Shown here one piece after another: positions 38,863-48,328 of a stretch of DNA of 64,000 nucleotides. Made by a program: the position numbers and the translations under genes. Positions within the stretch are counted from its first letter, which is position 1. Each line of letters begins with the position of its first letter. Under the pieces are notes generated by a model that did not search any database, was not told the DNA's origin, and saw only the letters and a program-made list of their open reading frames with translations. Source of the DNA: Verrucomicrobiaceae bacterium UBA1938 (GTDB lineage Bacteria; Verrucomicrobiota; Verrucomicrobiia; Verrucomicrobiales; Verrucomicrobiaceae); assembly GCA_002336895.1 (NCBI GenBank), contig DDFC01000005.1:6819-70818 (forward strand), written 5' to 3'.

Positions 38863-41800
38863 TTAGCCCTTTAGTGTCATCAAATACGCCAGCAGATCGG
38901 CCACCTGCTGATCCTGCAGCGCGTCCAGCAGCCCCTCGGGCATGAGGGAGCGGCGGATGAACTTGGTGCTGCGGATGTCCTTTTTGTCCAGCCGGCGATC
39001 CGGCAGGCCGGGCTGGCGGATGACGGTGGCCAGCTTGTCCTCGCTGACAAAGAAGGCGTCGATGAGATCGCCATTCGTCATCTCCACCCGAAAGATGCGG
39101 TAGCCGGGCTCCATGGCGGCATTGGGCGTTAGGATGTTGCGCAGCACGGCTTCCAGGCCCATCGCGCCCGCGCCGCTGAGGTTTGGCCCGATCTGCCCGC
39201 CCGCGCTGCCGATCTGGTGGCAGGCCATGCAGAGGGCGCTGAGGGCCTTGCCATTGGCTGCGTTGCCTTTCGGAGCCAGAGCGGTGTAGCGGGTGAATTT
39301 AGAATCGAGCGCCTTTGCCTGCTCCTCGGTGAGCAGCGGCGGTGTGTCCACGGTTTTGGCAAGACGGGCACCTTTGCCGAACAGGCTTGTTCCCTTGGCG
39401 GTTTTGACGGTGCCCTGAACCGGTGTGTTGAGGTCAAAGGTTTCAATCGGCTTGCCACATTGTTTGGTGCTCGGCAGCACGCGATCAAAGTTGGCGCGGA
39501 TTTCAGCGGCCGTACGCGCACTGTCCCACACACGGAACTCCGTGATGGCCCCGGTGGTGCCCTGTTTTGGACTGCTCCAGGCGATCTTGCAGTTTTCCCA
39601 TTTGGCAGGCGCGGGCTTGGTGCCTATGGCATCCAGTTCGCCGTTTTGATAAATGCGCAGGATTCCTTTGTCATCACGGGTCACGGCGAGGTGCGTCCAG
39701 AGGTCCGGCGTCATGGGCTTGGTGGCCACGCAGACATCGCGCAGCTCGGAGCCGGCATAGAGGCGGAACTTGGAGCCGAAGAAATTCATGTCCACTCCGC
39801 CCGGGGTGCCTAGCAGGCTGTCCGCATTGCCAATGCCCTCAGCGAGTCGCACCCAGGCCTCGACGGTGAAGGGGCCGTCGAGCGTGATCTTGGCGTCCAC
39901 CCAGGCGGTGTCTTCGCCATCCAGAAGCAGCACCTCATGGAAGATGCCGCCGAGTTGCTGCTGGAGTTTCTCCAACGCAGGATCACCACCAAGCACTGTG
40001 GCGAGCTTTTCAATGGTGGAACCGTCGAGATCGGACTGCGGCAGAGATTTGTCGAGCAACGCGGCAACAACGGCCTGCGCACCTGTCTTGGTGCTGGCGA
40101 TGCTGCCGAGCGCGCCGCGTCTTTGAGCAGGCTGGAGACCGGGGTAGAGAGCGAGGAATTTCCCGGCGGCATCGGGGGCACGTGAAGCCGCGAGAGCCTG
40201 GAGCGCAGCATCACGAATGAGCAGATCACCATCGGATTGAGCAATTGTGGCAAGCAGGCCGGAAGCGCTGCTATGAAGATCGCGCAGTGTGTTGAGAAGT
40301 GCGACAGATCGCTGCTTCTCCACCATTGCGACGAGATCACCTTCGAGTGCTGTGAGCTGGAAACCACCGATGAGTTGCAGCGCTAAAGTGATGCGGGCAC
40401 TCCTGCCTGCATCAGCGCCCCCATTGCGGGCAGGAGTGCCCGCATCACTTTGGAGCATCTCCTTCGCCGCCTCCGTGAGCTGCGGCGCGATCTTGGAGGC
40501 ATCCAGCTTGGTACGCTGAGCCAGCAGCTTCTCAGCGACAGCCGTGCGGGATTTTTCATTTGTCAGCAGCGCCTTCAGGGCATCGCCAACTCCAGGCTCC
40601 TCGGGGCACTGCGCCAGACGCAGAAGCTCCTCGTCATTCGGTGCACGGTCCAGTTGCGGCAGCAGTTTGGCCACGCGAGAGGCGCTGGCTTTCGGCTCAA
40701 GAGCCAGCGAGGCCAGAACGCGTGCCTCCACCGGCAGCTTTGCGGCGGCGTCTGAGTCGAGGAATTTTGCGACCGCGTCAGGATGTCGCTCCAGGAACAT
40801 GCGGACGAGGAAGCGTTCAAACTCGCGGTCATACGCTTCGCGCACGGGGATCTGCTTCGGGCCGCGTGACGACTGGCCCAGCGGGCCGGGGAGGGATGGC
40901 TTGGCGAAGGCCAGAAGTTCGGCGATGTTCTGTTCATTCAAGCTGCGACCCAGCTTGCGGATAGGACTGCTTTCGCGGGGGTAGGCGTACTCGGCCACTG
41001 CCCAGTGACTGGAGGCAAGCTCCTGACGATCTGCGAGCGTCTGCCATGCCAGATGAGATTTGCCAAGCGGCGCCTCCTTGAGTGCGAGATTGAGCTCATT
41101 GCTGGAGAGCTTCATAAAATCAGCCACTTCGGCTTTTGCCCCCTTCGGCTTCACCCGCCAGATGCGGCCTCTCGTCTTATCCCGATCCGGATGCGCGCGT
41201 GGCACTTCGTTGTGGGAGATGATTTTGTTATACCAGTCCACAATGTAGATGCAGCCATCGGGGCCGTTGGTTAGGCCCACCGGACGGAAGAAGGGATCGT
41301 CGCAAGTGAGGAGGTCGGTGAGTTGTTCGAGTTTCCAATAGGCTCCATCGCGATGCATGCCGAGGGTTTGAACCTTCGAGATGATTGGATTGGCCACAGC
41401 CATGGTGTGAGCTGCCGTTTTGTCGCGGAGTGGTCCGCCTTCCACCAACGCCAGCCCGCTTAATCCCGTGCCTCCCATGCGGAACTCTGCCGCAGGTGGA
41501 AAGTCAGGCTGATAGCTCTTCTTCAGCGGTTCCATGCCACCGGGGTAGTAGGCGTATTCATGGAAGGGCATGACGGGGTAGCCATAGTCGTTCGCCTCCT
41601 GAATGAAAGCCTCGCCATCGCCCGTGAGGACGAGCCCCCAGATGTTGTTGGGGCCGACGCTGGTCATCTCAAACTCGCTGCCATCCGGGCGCATGCGGGC
41701 CATGCCGCACTTGGGGTAGTCCACCACCACATCGCTGCCGGGTTTGTGCACCTTGCTGTTATTAAACAGACCCTGAGCCATCCAGATCCAGCCGCCGGGA

Positions 41801-43044
41801 GCGCGGGTGAACTGATGCGGAAACAGGTGCGAGTCCTGCACGCCGAATCCGGTGAGGATGACCTCGCGCTTGTCAGATTTGCCATCGCCATCGGTGTCCT
41901 TAAGGAGGAGCAGATCATGGCCGTGGAGAGTGTAGCAGGAGTCGCCATTGCCCCAGGGAAGGATACCCAGCGGGATGGCGAGGCCGTCGGCGAAGACGGT
42001 GGGATTGGTGAGTCCACCCGCGGGAATCGGCGCATTCACCGACTCCCGCGGATAGACGAGCACCTTGTCCTTGCCCCGGGCCGCATACACGGCCTCCGCT
42101 GCAGCTGGGTTCTCATTCGCATCCACGGGATACTCCAGCGCCGTCTGTGTCCACAATCGACCTCGCTGGTCAAAGTAAACGCTGACGAATTTGCCGATGC
42201 CGTCGCTCTCCTGAATGACGAGCTCGATTTCGTAGCCGTCGGCCACATGAAATTTCTTGAGCTGTTCCTGCGCGGTCAGGGCAGTGCCCTGGACGTTGTT
42301 GTAGCTGATGTCGCGCTTGGCTGGCGCAGCTGCGTCGGCCTGTTTCTTCGGCGGCGGGGACACGAGCTTGCGCGCGGCATCTACGCCGCCGAGCGATTCC
42401 CAGGTTGGCGCGCCGGGAGTGGGTGGCAGTTCTTCCACCGTCACGTCTTTCACCTGAACGAGGCATACGCCACCGCTGTGCACCTGCGGGGCGATCTGGC
42501 CGTCCAGCGCGATGTTCTTGTCCGTCTCCGTGTAGTCGATGCACAGCACGCCATTGATCCAGGTCTGGATGCGCGGCCCTTCGGCTCGGATGCGGTATTC
42601 ATTCCAGCCAAAGACGTCCACAGCCTTGTCCAGTGCGGTCTGCTGCTCTGCTGTGGGCACCCAGATGGGCTTGTTGCGACGGAACTCGTCGTAAATTTTG
42701 CCAAACCAGCCTGCGCCGCAGTCCACCTGATAGCCCGACATGTGTGCGCCGCCGGGCACGCGAAGGCTGCGGATCTGGATGCCGCTGTTGATCATGCCGG
42801 TTTTTGGATCACCGCTGACCTTGATCTTGAGCTTCAGCTCAAAGTTCTGATAGCTCTTCTTGGTGCAGATAAAGTGGTTCTCCTTGATCTTCTCCGTGGT
42901 GGAGCCGCCGGTGATCATGCCATCCTCCACGCGCCAGACTTTGGGATCGTAGTCCCAGCCTTCGAGGGTCTTGCCATCAAAGACGGAAACAGGCTCCGCG
43001 TGGAGAGCCGTGGCGAGGAGGAGCAGGGTTAGGGCATGCTTCAT
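38863..43044 (-). CDS. Giant PVC-type heme protein: DUF1080 + membrane-bound dehydrogenase-like domain + LamG + cytochrome c
   Basis: A 1393-residue exported protein (leader MKHALTLLLLATALHAE). Domains in order: DUF1080/3-keto-disaccharide-hydrolase-like (about 20-220, with VFDGKTLEGWDY and INSGIQIRS); PVC-type membrane-bound dehydrogenase-like beta-propeller (about 265-640, with DTDGDGKSDKREVI and GPDGCIYIVDWYN); a helical HEAT-like region; a LamG lectin-like domain (about 1070-1240, VEAWVRLAEG); and a C-terminal cytochrome c with one heme site CMACH. These proteins are typical of Planctomycetes/Verrucomicrobia and are thought to take part in sugar or glycan oxidation. The helical region contains an in-frame palindromic DNA insertion (40385-40451). 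A divergent AraC gene may regulate it. Confidence 0.9.
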   Translation of the reverse strand: MKHALTLLLLATALHAEPVSVFDGKTLEGWDYDPKVWRVEDGMITGGSTTEKIKENHFICTKKSYQNFELKLKIKVSGDPKTGMINSGIQIRSLRVPGGAHMSGYQVDCGAGWFGKIYDEFRRNKPIWVPTAEQQTALDKAVDVFGWNEYRIRAEGPRIQTWINGVLCIDYTETDKNIALDGQIAPQVHSGGVCLVQVKDVTVEELPPTPGAPTWESLGGVDAARKLVSPPPKKQADAAAPAKRDISYNNVQGTALTAQEQLKKFHVADGYEIELVIQESDGIGKFVSVYFDQRGRLWTQTALEYPVDANENPAAAEAVYAARGKDKVLVYPRESVNAPIPAGGLTNPTVFADGLAIPLGILPWGNGDSCYTLHGHDLLLLKDTDGDGKSDKREVILTGFGVQDSHLFPHQFTRAPGGWIWMAQGLFNNSKVHKPGSDVVVDYPKCGMARMRPDGSEFEMTSVGPNNIWGLVLTGDGEAFIQEANDYGYPVMPFHEYAYYPGGMEPLKKSYQPDFPPAAEFRMGGTGLSGLALVEGGPLRDKTAAHTMAVANPIISKVQTLGMHRDGAYWKLEQLTDLLTCDDPFFRPVGLTNGPDGCIYIVDWYNKIISHNEVPRAHPDRDKTRGRIWRVKPKGAKAEVADFMKLSSNELNLALKEAPLGKSHLAWQTLADRQELASSHWAVAEYAYPRESSPIRKLGRSLNEQNIAELLAFAKPSLPGPLGQSSRGPKQIPVREAYDREFERFLVRMFLERHPDAVAKFLDSDAAAKLPVEARVLASLALEPKASASRVAKLLPQLDRAPNDEELLRLAQCPEEPGVGDALKALLTNEKSRTAVAEKLLAQRTKLDASKIAPQLTEAAKEMLQSDAGTPARNGGADAGRSARITLALQLIGGFQLTALEGDLVAMVEKQRSVALLNTLRDLHSSASGLLATIAQSDGDLLIRDAALQALAASRAPDAAGKFLALYPGLQPAQRRGALGSIASTKTGAQAVVAALLDKSLPQSDLDGSTIEKLATVLGGDPALEKLQQQLGGIFHEVLLLDGEDTAWVDAKITLDGPFTVEAWVRLAEGIGNADSLLGTPGGVDMNFFGSKFRLYAGSELRDVCVATKPMTPDLWTHLAVTRDDKGILRIYQNGELDAIGTKPAPAKWENCKIAWSSPKQGTTGAITEFRVWDSARTAAEIRANFDRVLPSTKQCGKPIETFDLNTPVQGTVKTAKGTSLFGKGARLAKTVDTPPLLTEEQAKALDSKFTRYTALAPKGNAANGKALSALCMACHQIGSAGGQIGPNLSGAGAMGLEAVLRNILTPNAAMEPGYRIFRVEMTNGDLIDAFFVSEDKLATVIRQPGLPDRRLDKKDIRSTKFIRRSLMPEGLLDALQDQQVADLLAYLMTLKG
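40385..40451. repeat. Perfect 23-bp inverted repeat inserted in frame in the PVC heme protein gene
   Basis: Bases 40385-40407 and 40429-40451 are exact reverse complements (23 bp), with a 21-nt spacer. Each arm also contains a smaller hairpin around TGCGGGCA (TGCGGGCA-GGAG-TGCCCGCA in the right part). Read in the gene it encodes a Gly/Ala/Arg-rich stretch (SDAGTPARNGGADAGRSA) unlike its flanks. It is a multiple of three in effect, because the frame continues. Confidence 0.9.
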
Positions 43045-43147
43045 GGTCGGAATAACGGGTTGGATAGCCGCAGGCTAGCAGGACCGCATGCACGGTGTCA
43101 TGCCTGAAATGCACCTGTGCGTGACATCGCAAGTCTTTCGCGATTAA
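43045..43147. promoter_or_regulatory. 103-bp divergent promoter region between the PVC heme gene and the AraC gene
   Basis: This short gap separates the two start codons. It must contain both promoters and probably the AraC operator. GGTGTCATGCCTGAAATGCAC (43093-43113) has a tandem ATGC motif, but no operator is clear. Confidence 0.3.
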
Positions 43148-43990
43148 ATGGGACGCATGAATCACGACCTCACCGAAACCACGCTCGACGGCCCGCGCAC
43201 GCGGCGCTGGGTGGTGGAGGCACGGGAGTGCGTGGAGATGACGACGCACCGCATCGCGCGCTTTGGCATGGATGAGGCGCTGCCGCCGTACCGTCGCGTG
43301 CGCATGAGCCCGGCAGGCAGCTTTGTGCTCGCTTGCGTCAGTGGTGAAGGGAGCATCATGCTGGACGGCCGCTGGCAGCGGGTGAGGCCCGGCATGGTCT
43401 GCCTGGCTCCGCCACGCGTGCTGAATGCCTTTGAGGCCAAAGGGCGTGAGCGCTGGTGCTTTGCCTGGGTGCGCTATGATGAGCCCAGCTTTGTCACGCC
43501 GGTGGTGGGTGCGGCATCTCCCGTGATGCCCACGGCGCATGCGGACGAAATCGCACGCATCATCTCAGGTCTCCGTGCGGAGTGGGAAGGCGAGCGCGAG
43601 CCGCGGCTGCTGCATCACTGGCTGGAACTGCTGCATGCAACGATCCGCCGATTCGCACAGCCATGGCGCAGCAACGAACCGCGTGTGGCAAAGCTCTGGG
43701 CAGACGTTTGTCAGGATCTGAAACGCGACTGGACGCTGGCCGAGCTGGCGCACCGCAGCCACTGCAGTCCCGAGCATCTGCGTCGTCTGTGCATGAAAGA
43801 GCTGGGCCGCAGCCCCATGCAGCACCTGACCTGCCTGCGCATGGAGCAGGCACGCCGCTTCCTCGAAGCCGGAAACGACAAGCTCGAAGTCGTGGCCGCC
43901 AATGTCGGTTATGCCAATGCCGCGATCTTCTCCCGAGTGTTCAGGCGCTGGGTAGGCGTGGCGCCGGGGGAATATCGGGGAAGGGCATGA
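43148..43990 (+). CDS. AraC-family transcriptional regulator
   Basis: A 280-residue regulator with an N-terminal cupin-like ligand domain (GEGSIMLDGRWQRVRPGM) and a C-terminal AraC DNA-binding domain of two helix-turn-helix units: LAELAHRSHCSPEHLRRLC and LEVVAANVGYANAAIFSRVF, with the closing RRWVGVAPGEYR. Such proteins usually act on adjacent sugar-use genes. It faces the PVC heme gene across 103 bp, so it is the best local candidate for its regulator, with a sugar or glycan piece as ligand. Start ATG 43148; 43157 is an alternative. Confidence 0.92.
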   Translation: MGRMNHDLTETTLDGPRTRRWVVEARECVEMTTHRIARFGMDEALPPYRRVRMSPAGSFVLACVSGEGSIMLDGRWQRVRPGMVCLAPPRVLNAFEAKGRERWCFAWVRYDEPSFVTPVVGAASPVMPTAHADEIARIISGLRAEWEGEREPRLLHHWLELLHATIRRFAQPWRSNEPRVAKLWADVCQDLKRDWTLAELAHRSHCSPEHLRRLCMKELGRSPMQHLTCLRMEQARRFLEAGNDKLEVVAANVGYANAAIFSRVFRRWVGVAPGEYRGRA

Positions 43991-44021
43991 AGCGAACTGG
44001 CTTCTCCTGTTGATTCGGGCA

Positions 44022-44048
44022 TTGACGCATCCGATCCGTTTTTAATAT
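44022..44048 (+). promoter_or_regulatory. Possible sigma-70-like promoter of the ELWxxDGT-type gene
   Basis: TTGACG at 44022-44027 and TAATAT at 44043-44048 are separated by 15 bases, 12 bases before the start codon. Spacing is short and the leader would be tiny, so this is only a candidate. Confidence 0.35.
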
Positions 44049-44059
44049 CCTGCCACATC

Positions 44060-45463
44060 ATGTGGCGTTCCTTTCTTTACCTTGGGCTTATGTTTGCCTC
44101 AGCTGGCGACGCAGCAGAGTACACCCCGCTGCGATTGGTCGCCGATATCAACCCGGGCTATGGCAGCTCCGCCTTCATCGAATTTTTTGTGTGGAAAGAC
44201 CAGGCGTGGTTCGTAGCCGGCTATGAACAGAACGGCAAATCAGCGGCTGCTCTTTACTGTTCAGACGGCAGCACAAACGGCACCCGGCGGATCAAGGATA
44301 TTCCATGGCAGAGGTCTGGCTCCATGTTTGACAATCCCTTGGTGTTTGAGGACCGCCTCTACTTCCAGGGACCGAACGTCACACTCGGCAAAGGCAGCCG
44401 CGTTTGGGTGACGGATGGCACTGAAGCCGGTACGAAACCCGTCTCCGAAGATGGCACGGATGTGTGTGACGAGTTTCAGCCATTCTTGATCGGAGACCGC
44501 CTCGTGCTCTCGCTTCATGGCAGCTATGAGGGACACGGACTTGTGGCCCTCAATCTGCACACCGGCGTGACTGAGACCATCGCAGTGCCATTCGATGGCT
44601 GGGAGGACTACACCGATGGTGCCATGCTTAATGGAGGAATGCTGAAACTGGATCTCCATGGCAAGGCCTTCTGGAGCATCGACGGCACAAAAGCCGGGTT
44701 GAAAAAGCTGACGCTGCCAGGGCTGCCAACCTTTGAGAATGATGGTGGATTTCATCAGCTTCTCGCTGTGCCAAATGGGGTGCTGATGATTCCCAACGGC
44801 AGCAAGAGTCCTCTGGAGCTGTGGCATACAGATGGCAAAACCGTGGCGAAGCTCGCGACATGGGATCGATCAAACGCAGAGGCACACCCGCACTGGTTCG
44901 GCCGCGTGGGGGATTGCGGTGTTCTTCTTCTGGGGGACCACACACGACGCTGCTGCATCTGGAGCAGCGATGGCACTGCGGCAGGTTCCGCCGTTGTCCT
45001 GGACAGCAACCCGTACAAAGACGCCTCCTTTTCCCTGCCATCTGCACGCCATCCCACGCCAGTCGTTTCTGGAAACCGGCTCTTCTTCACCATGGATGAT
45101 GGGGTGCATGGCGTGGAGCTCTGGTGCACGGACGGCACGAAACACGGTACACATCTCGTGACCGACATCGCCTTGGGTGCTGAAGATGCAGAGATATTCG
45201 AACTCTTTTCGCTGGGGGAGGGACACGTGCTGGCCCAGCGCAAGAATGCAAAATCAGGTGGCGACCTGTGGATCACAGACGGGACTGAAGACGACAGCCG
45301 CAGGCTGGCCACCTTTAGCCGCACGGTCAATATTTCAGCGGCACTCAAAGACATGATCCTCCTCGTGGCTGACAGCGAGCAGTCTGGCTATGAACTGTAC
45401 GCACTGGATGTGCCCTCCCTCCCGGCACCAGCTGGGCGGGAGGCTTCGTCAGGTCCTCCTTAA
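44060..45463 (+). CDS. Secreted ELWxxDGT-type repeat protein
   Basis: A 467-residue exported protein (leader MWRSFLYLGLMFASAGDAAE). The body holds about seven or eight repeats with the core (L/V/I)W-x-x-DGT-x-x-GT: LYCSDGSTNGTR, VWVTDGTEAGTK, FWSIDGTKAGLK, LWHTDGKT, IWSSDGTAAGS, LWCTDGTKHGTH and LWITDGTEDDSR. These form a beta-propeller-like array that probably binds a partner or a surface ligand. No anchor or sorting tail is present. Its stop overlaps the stop of the convergent ppc gene by four bases. Confidence 0.85.
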   Translation: MWRSFLYLGLMFASAGDAAEYTPLRLVADINPGYGSSAFIEFFVWKDQAWFVAGYEQNGKSAAALYCSDGSTNGTRRIKDIPWQRSGSMFDNPLVFEDRLYFQGPNVTLGKGSRVWVTDGTEAGTKPVSEDGTDVCDEFQPFLIGDRLVLSLHGSYEGHGLVALNLHTGVTETIAVPFDGWEDYTDGAMLNGGMLKLDLHGKAFWSIDGTKAGLKKLTLPGLPTFENDGGFHQLLAVPNGVLMIPNGSKSPLELWHTDGKTVAKLATWDRSNAEAHPHWFGRVGDCGVLLLGDHTRRCCIWSSDGTAAGSAVVLDSNPYKDASFSLPSARHPTPVVSGNRLFFTMDDGVHGVELWCTDGTKHGTHLVTDIALGAEDAEIFELFSLGEGHVLAQRKNAKSGGDLWITDGTEDDSRRLATFSRTVNISAALKDMILLVADSEQSGYELYALDVPSLPAPAGREASSGPP

Positions 45464-48213
45464 CCCGTGGTCCGCAGTCCTGAGGCGATCGCATTGATCG
45501 AGATCAGCAGATCGGTGACCATGGCATCGGCGGCTTCTGTTTTTTCGGCAGCCACAAGAGCGCGCCAGTCACGCAGCAGGGAGATCTGCTGGCCGTGCAG
45601 CACTTTGAGGGGTTCCTCACGGATGTTCAGCGTGTAGGCGAGGCGCGGGCGGCGTTCTTCAAAGGTGCCCTGGAAGAGGTCGTCGATGATGCTGCGCGTG
45701 GCCTCGTATTCGCTGAGGATGGTGTTGAGGAAGCGGTCACGCACGGCGGTGTCTTCCACCAGCCCGGCGTAGGCGCGCATGAGGTCGGTGTTGGCGCTGA
45801 CGAGGGAGCTTTCGATGTTTGTCAGCACATAGCGCAGGAAGGCGGAGCCAGGGATGGCGGCAGCCAGCATGGCGTAACTCTTCGGATCGTCGGTTTTCAG
45901 CTTGGTCAGGGCGCTGCCGGCACCGAACCAGCCGGGGAGGTAGAAGCGCGACTGCGTCCACGAAAAGACCCAGGGAATGGCGCGCAGATCGTCCAGCGAG
46001 GCCTGGCCGGTGCGGCGGGCGGGGCGGGAGCCGATGCGGGCATTTTCCAGTGCATCGATCGGCGTGGCCTGGCGGTAGAACTTCATGAAGTCCGGCGCAT
46101 GCAGAAAGGCACGGTAGGCATCGCGGCTGTCCGCGGCCAGTTTGTCAAAGAGCGGCTCCAGCGCAGGATGCGCTCTGGATTCCGTGCAGCGATGCCGTGC
46201 CGTGGCGGCGGTGGCGGAGGCCATGAGCAGTTCGGCATTGTAAACAGCGGAGCCGATGTGGGCGTATTTTTGAGCGATGGTTTCCCCCTGCTCGGTCATG
46301 CGCATGCCGCCGCTGAGGGAGCCATGTGGCAGCGCCTCCATGAACCAGTGTGTGGGGCCCGCACCACGGCCGACGGTGCCGCCGCGGCCATGGAAGAAGA
46401 TCGGGCGCACGCCGTGGCGCTGGATCGTGCTGGAAAGCTCGCGCTGTGCACGGTGCAGGGCGCACTGGCTGGCCACAATGCCGCAGTCCTTGTTGGAGTC
46501 GGAGTAGCCCACCATCATCTGGAAGACCGGCGTGCCGCCCTTGCTCTGGGCCAGGAGGCTGCGCTTGGCGATGGGGTGGGAGAGGAAGGCTTCTACGATG
46601 CCAGGGCCAGATTCGAGGTCGCCCATGGTTTCAAACAGAGGAACGACGGGCAGGGGGCACACGAGTCCTTCATCACTCCACGTCATCAGCCCGGCTTCAC
46701 GTGCCAGCAGGAAGACGACAAGCATGTCCTCGACGTTGCGCGTCATCGAGATGATGAGGGAGCCCAGGCCCGCATTGCCAAACTTGGCGCGGTGATCGGC
46801 CAGCACACGGTAGCAGTTGAGCACGGTGTCCGCCTCCGGCCCGGCGGAGATGCCCGGGGCGAGGAAGGGGCGAGGGGATGCCAGCTCGCGCTCCAGAAGT
46901 TCACGCTTCTGCTCAAGAGTCCAGCTGATGAAGGAGCCACCGTTCAGCAGGCCTGCGGCACGCAGGAGCTGATCCAGCGCCTTCTCGTGGAAGGCGGAAT
47001 TTTGACGCACGTCCAGCAAGGCGGAGTGGAATCCGAAGGCGGTGAGATTGCGGCGGAAGGGAACGATCTGCTCTTCGACGACGGCCTTGGAACCCACGTC
47101 GAGCAGGGTTTGCGCGAGGATGTCGATGTCCGTCCGCAGTTCTTCAGGCTGCACATAGGCGGCAGGCGAGGAAGGCTTCTCCGTGGCGAGCACGACCTTG
47201 GCGCGCATGAGGTAAACAGCGGCACGCCAGGGCTCCTCTTTGTTGCGCTCCAGGATGTAGGCAAGATCGACGCTCGGCTCCGTCTTCAGCTGGGCGCTGA
47301 GGTCATCGATGAGTTCGGTGAGCTGCGGCGGTGTGATCTGGAACAGCGAGCTGAGCGGCAGATGGAAGGCGAGGGCTTCAAGCGCCCTGCGCTGCACCCG
47401 CAGGGCGTTTTTGCGCATGACCTGCAGCGCATGGCGGGTGACATCGGCGGTCACAAAGGGGTGGCCGTCGCGGTCACCACCGATCCAGGAGCCAAAGCGG
47501 ATCAGCGGCGGCAGGGTGTCGATCTTGGCCACGTCATATCCGGCAGCCTGCCAGGCTTCACGCAGGTGCACGTGTGCGCGGGTCAGGGCCTCGGGAAACA
47601 CATCCCGCAGGTAGTGCAGGGCATTTTGCAGTTCTGCCTCGATGCTGGGGCGCGTGACGTGGATCTCCCCGGTGCGCCAGAGGTTTTCCAGCTGGGTCTG
47701 AAGCTGGCTTTGCAGGCGTGCCTGCTCACGCGGCGTGTAGGCCGCGTTTTCATGCCGGTTCATCAGGCTGTAGATCTCACGGTGCAGCTCGCGCACGGTT
47801 TCGCGCTTGGCCTCGGTGGGGTGGGCGGTCAGCACAGGCTCCACGCAGACGTCTTTCAGAGCGGCGAGGATGTCGGCCTCATTGAGTCCCAGGGTGCGCA
47901 GCTGCTTCAGGTTGTCAGCCCACAGGCCCTTTTCGGCCTCGGGTCCGCTCTTTTTCTCACGCAGACGGCGGATCTGGGAGGCGGCGCGCTCCTCCACCAC
48001 ATTGAGCATCTGAAAAGCGATGGAGTAGGCCTGGCCAAGGGAGCGGGTGGTCTTTTTTGGCGCTCCGGTGCCGATCCACGGCAGGCTGTCCGCCAGTTCC
48101 GGCTCTCCCAGCTTCCGCAGGACGGCGGAAAAAGCCTCCATCAGGTAGCGTAGGTCGTCTTCGAGGAGTTGAAAGCCGTGGGTGCGGAGATTTTGCGGAG
48201 GTGTTTCGGACAT
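45460..48213 (-). CDS. ppc: Phosphoenolpyruvate carboxylase
   Basis: A 917-residue enzyme that carboxylates PEP to oxaloacetate and replenishes the TCA cycle. The family signatures are intact: VLTAHPTEAKRETV with the catalytic His, GSWIGGDRDGHPFVT, and FHGRGGTVGRGAGPTHWF with the Gly-rich loop. The length agrees with bacterial enzymes (about 880-930). ATG 48213 (MSETPPQNLRTH) is preferred over an upstream in-frame ATG at 48264. It is a single gene, and its 3' end overlaps the 3' end of the ELWxxDGT-type gene. Confidence 0.96.
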   Translation of the reverse strand: MSETPPQNLRTHGFQLLEDDLRYLMEAFSAVLRKLGEPELADSLPWIGTGAPKKTTRSLGQAYSIAFQMLNVVEERAASQIRRLREKKSGPEAEKGLWADNLKQLRTLGLNEADILAALKDVCVEPVLTAHPTEAKRETVRELHREIYSLMNRHENAAYTPREQARLQSQLQTQLENLWRTGEIHVTRPSIEAELQNALHYLRDVFPEALTRAHVHLREAWQAAGYDVAKIDTLPPLIRFGSWIGGDRDGHPFVTADVTRHALQVMRKNALRVQRRALEALAFHLPLSSLFQITPPQLTELIDDLSAQLKTEPSVDLAYILERNKEEPWRAAVYLMRAKVVLATEKPSSPAAYVQPEELRTDIDILAQTLLDVGSKAVVEEQIVPFRRNLTAFGFHSALLDVRQNSAFHEKALDQLLRAAGLLNGGSFISWTLEQKRELLERELASPRPFLAPGISAGPEADTVLNCYRVLADHRAKFGNAGLGSLIISMTRNVEDMLVVFLLAREAGLMTWSDEGLVCPLPVVPLFETMGDLESGPGIVEAFLSHPIAKRSLLAQSKGGTPVFQMMVGYSDSNKDCGIVASQCALHRAQRELSSTIQRHGVRPIFFHGRGGTVGRGAGPTHWFMEALPHGSLSGGMRMTEQGETIAQKYAHIGSAVYNAELLMASATAATARHRCTESRAHPALEPLFDKLAADSRDAYRAFLHAPDFMKFYRQATPIDALENARIGSRPARRTGQASLDDLRAIPWVFSWTQSRFYLPGWFGAGSALTKLKTDDPKSYAMLAAAIPGSAFLRYVLTNIESSLVSANTDLMRAYAGLVEDTAVRDRFLNTILSEYEATRSIIDDLFQGTFEERRPRLAYTLNIREEPLKVLHGQQISLLRDWRALVAAEKTEAADAMVTDLLISINAIASGLRTTG

Positions 48214-48328
48214 GGCTGGGCTGGTGCTAACATGGCAAAGCAGGAAGGATGCCTGATTCACCATCAGCCATGTCGAAAGCCGCAGGAAAAGCCAAGATCA
48301 AGCGGCAATCGCCGGAATCTCAGTCTTT

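Noticed and set aside
45595..48153. An 852-codon open frame on the + strand opposite ppc
   Set aside because: It is fully antisense to phosphoenolpyruvate carboxylase, whose motifs are unmistakable. Long antisense frames are usual in G+C-rich genes, and the peptide has no recognisable domain.
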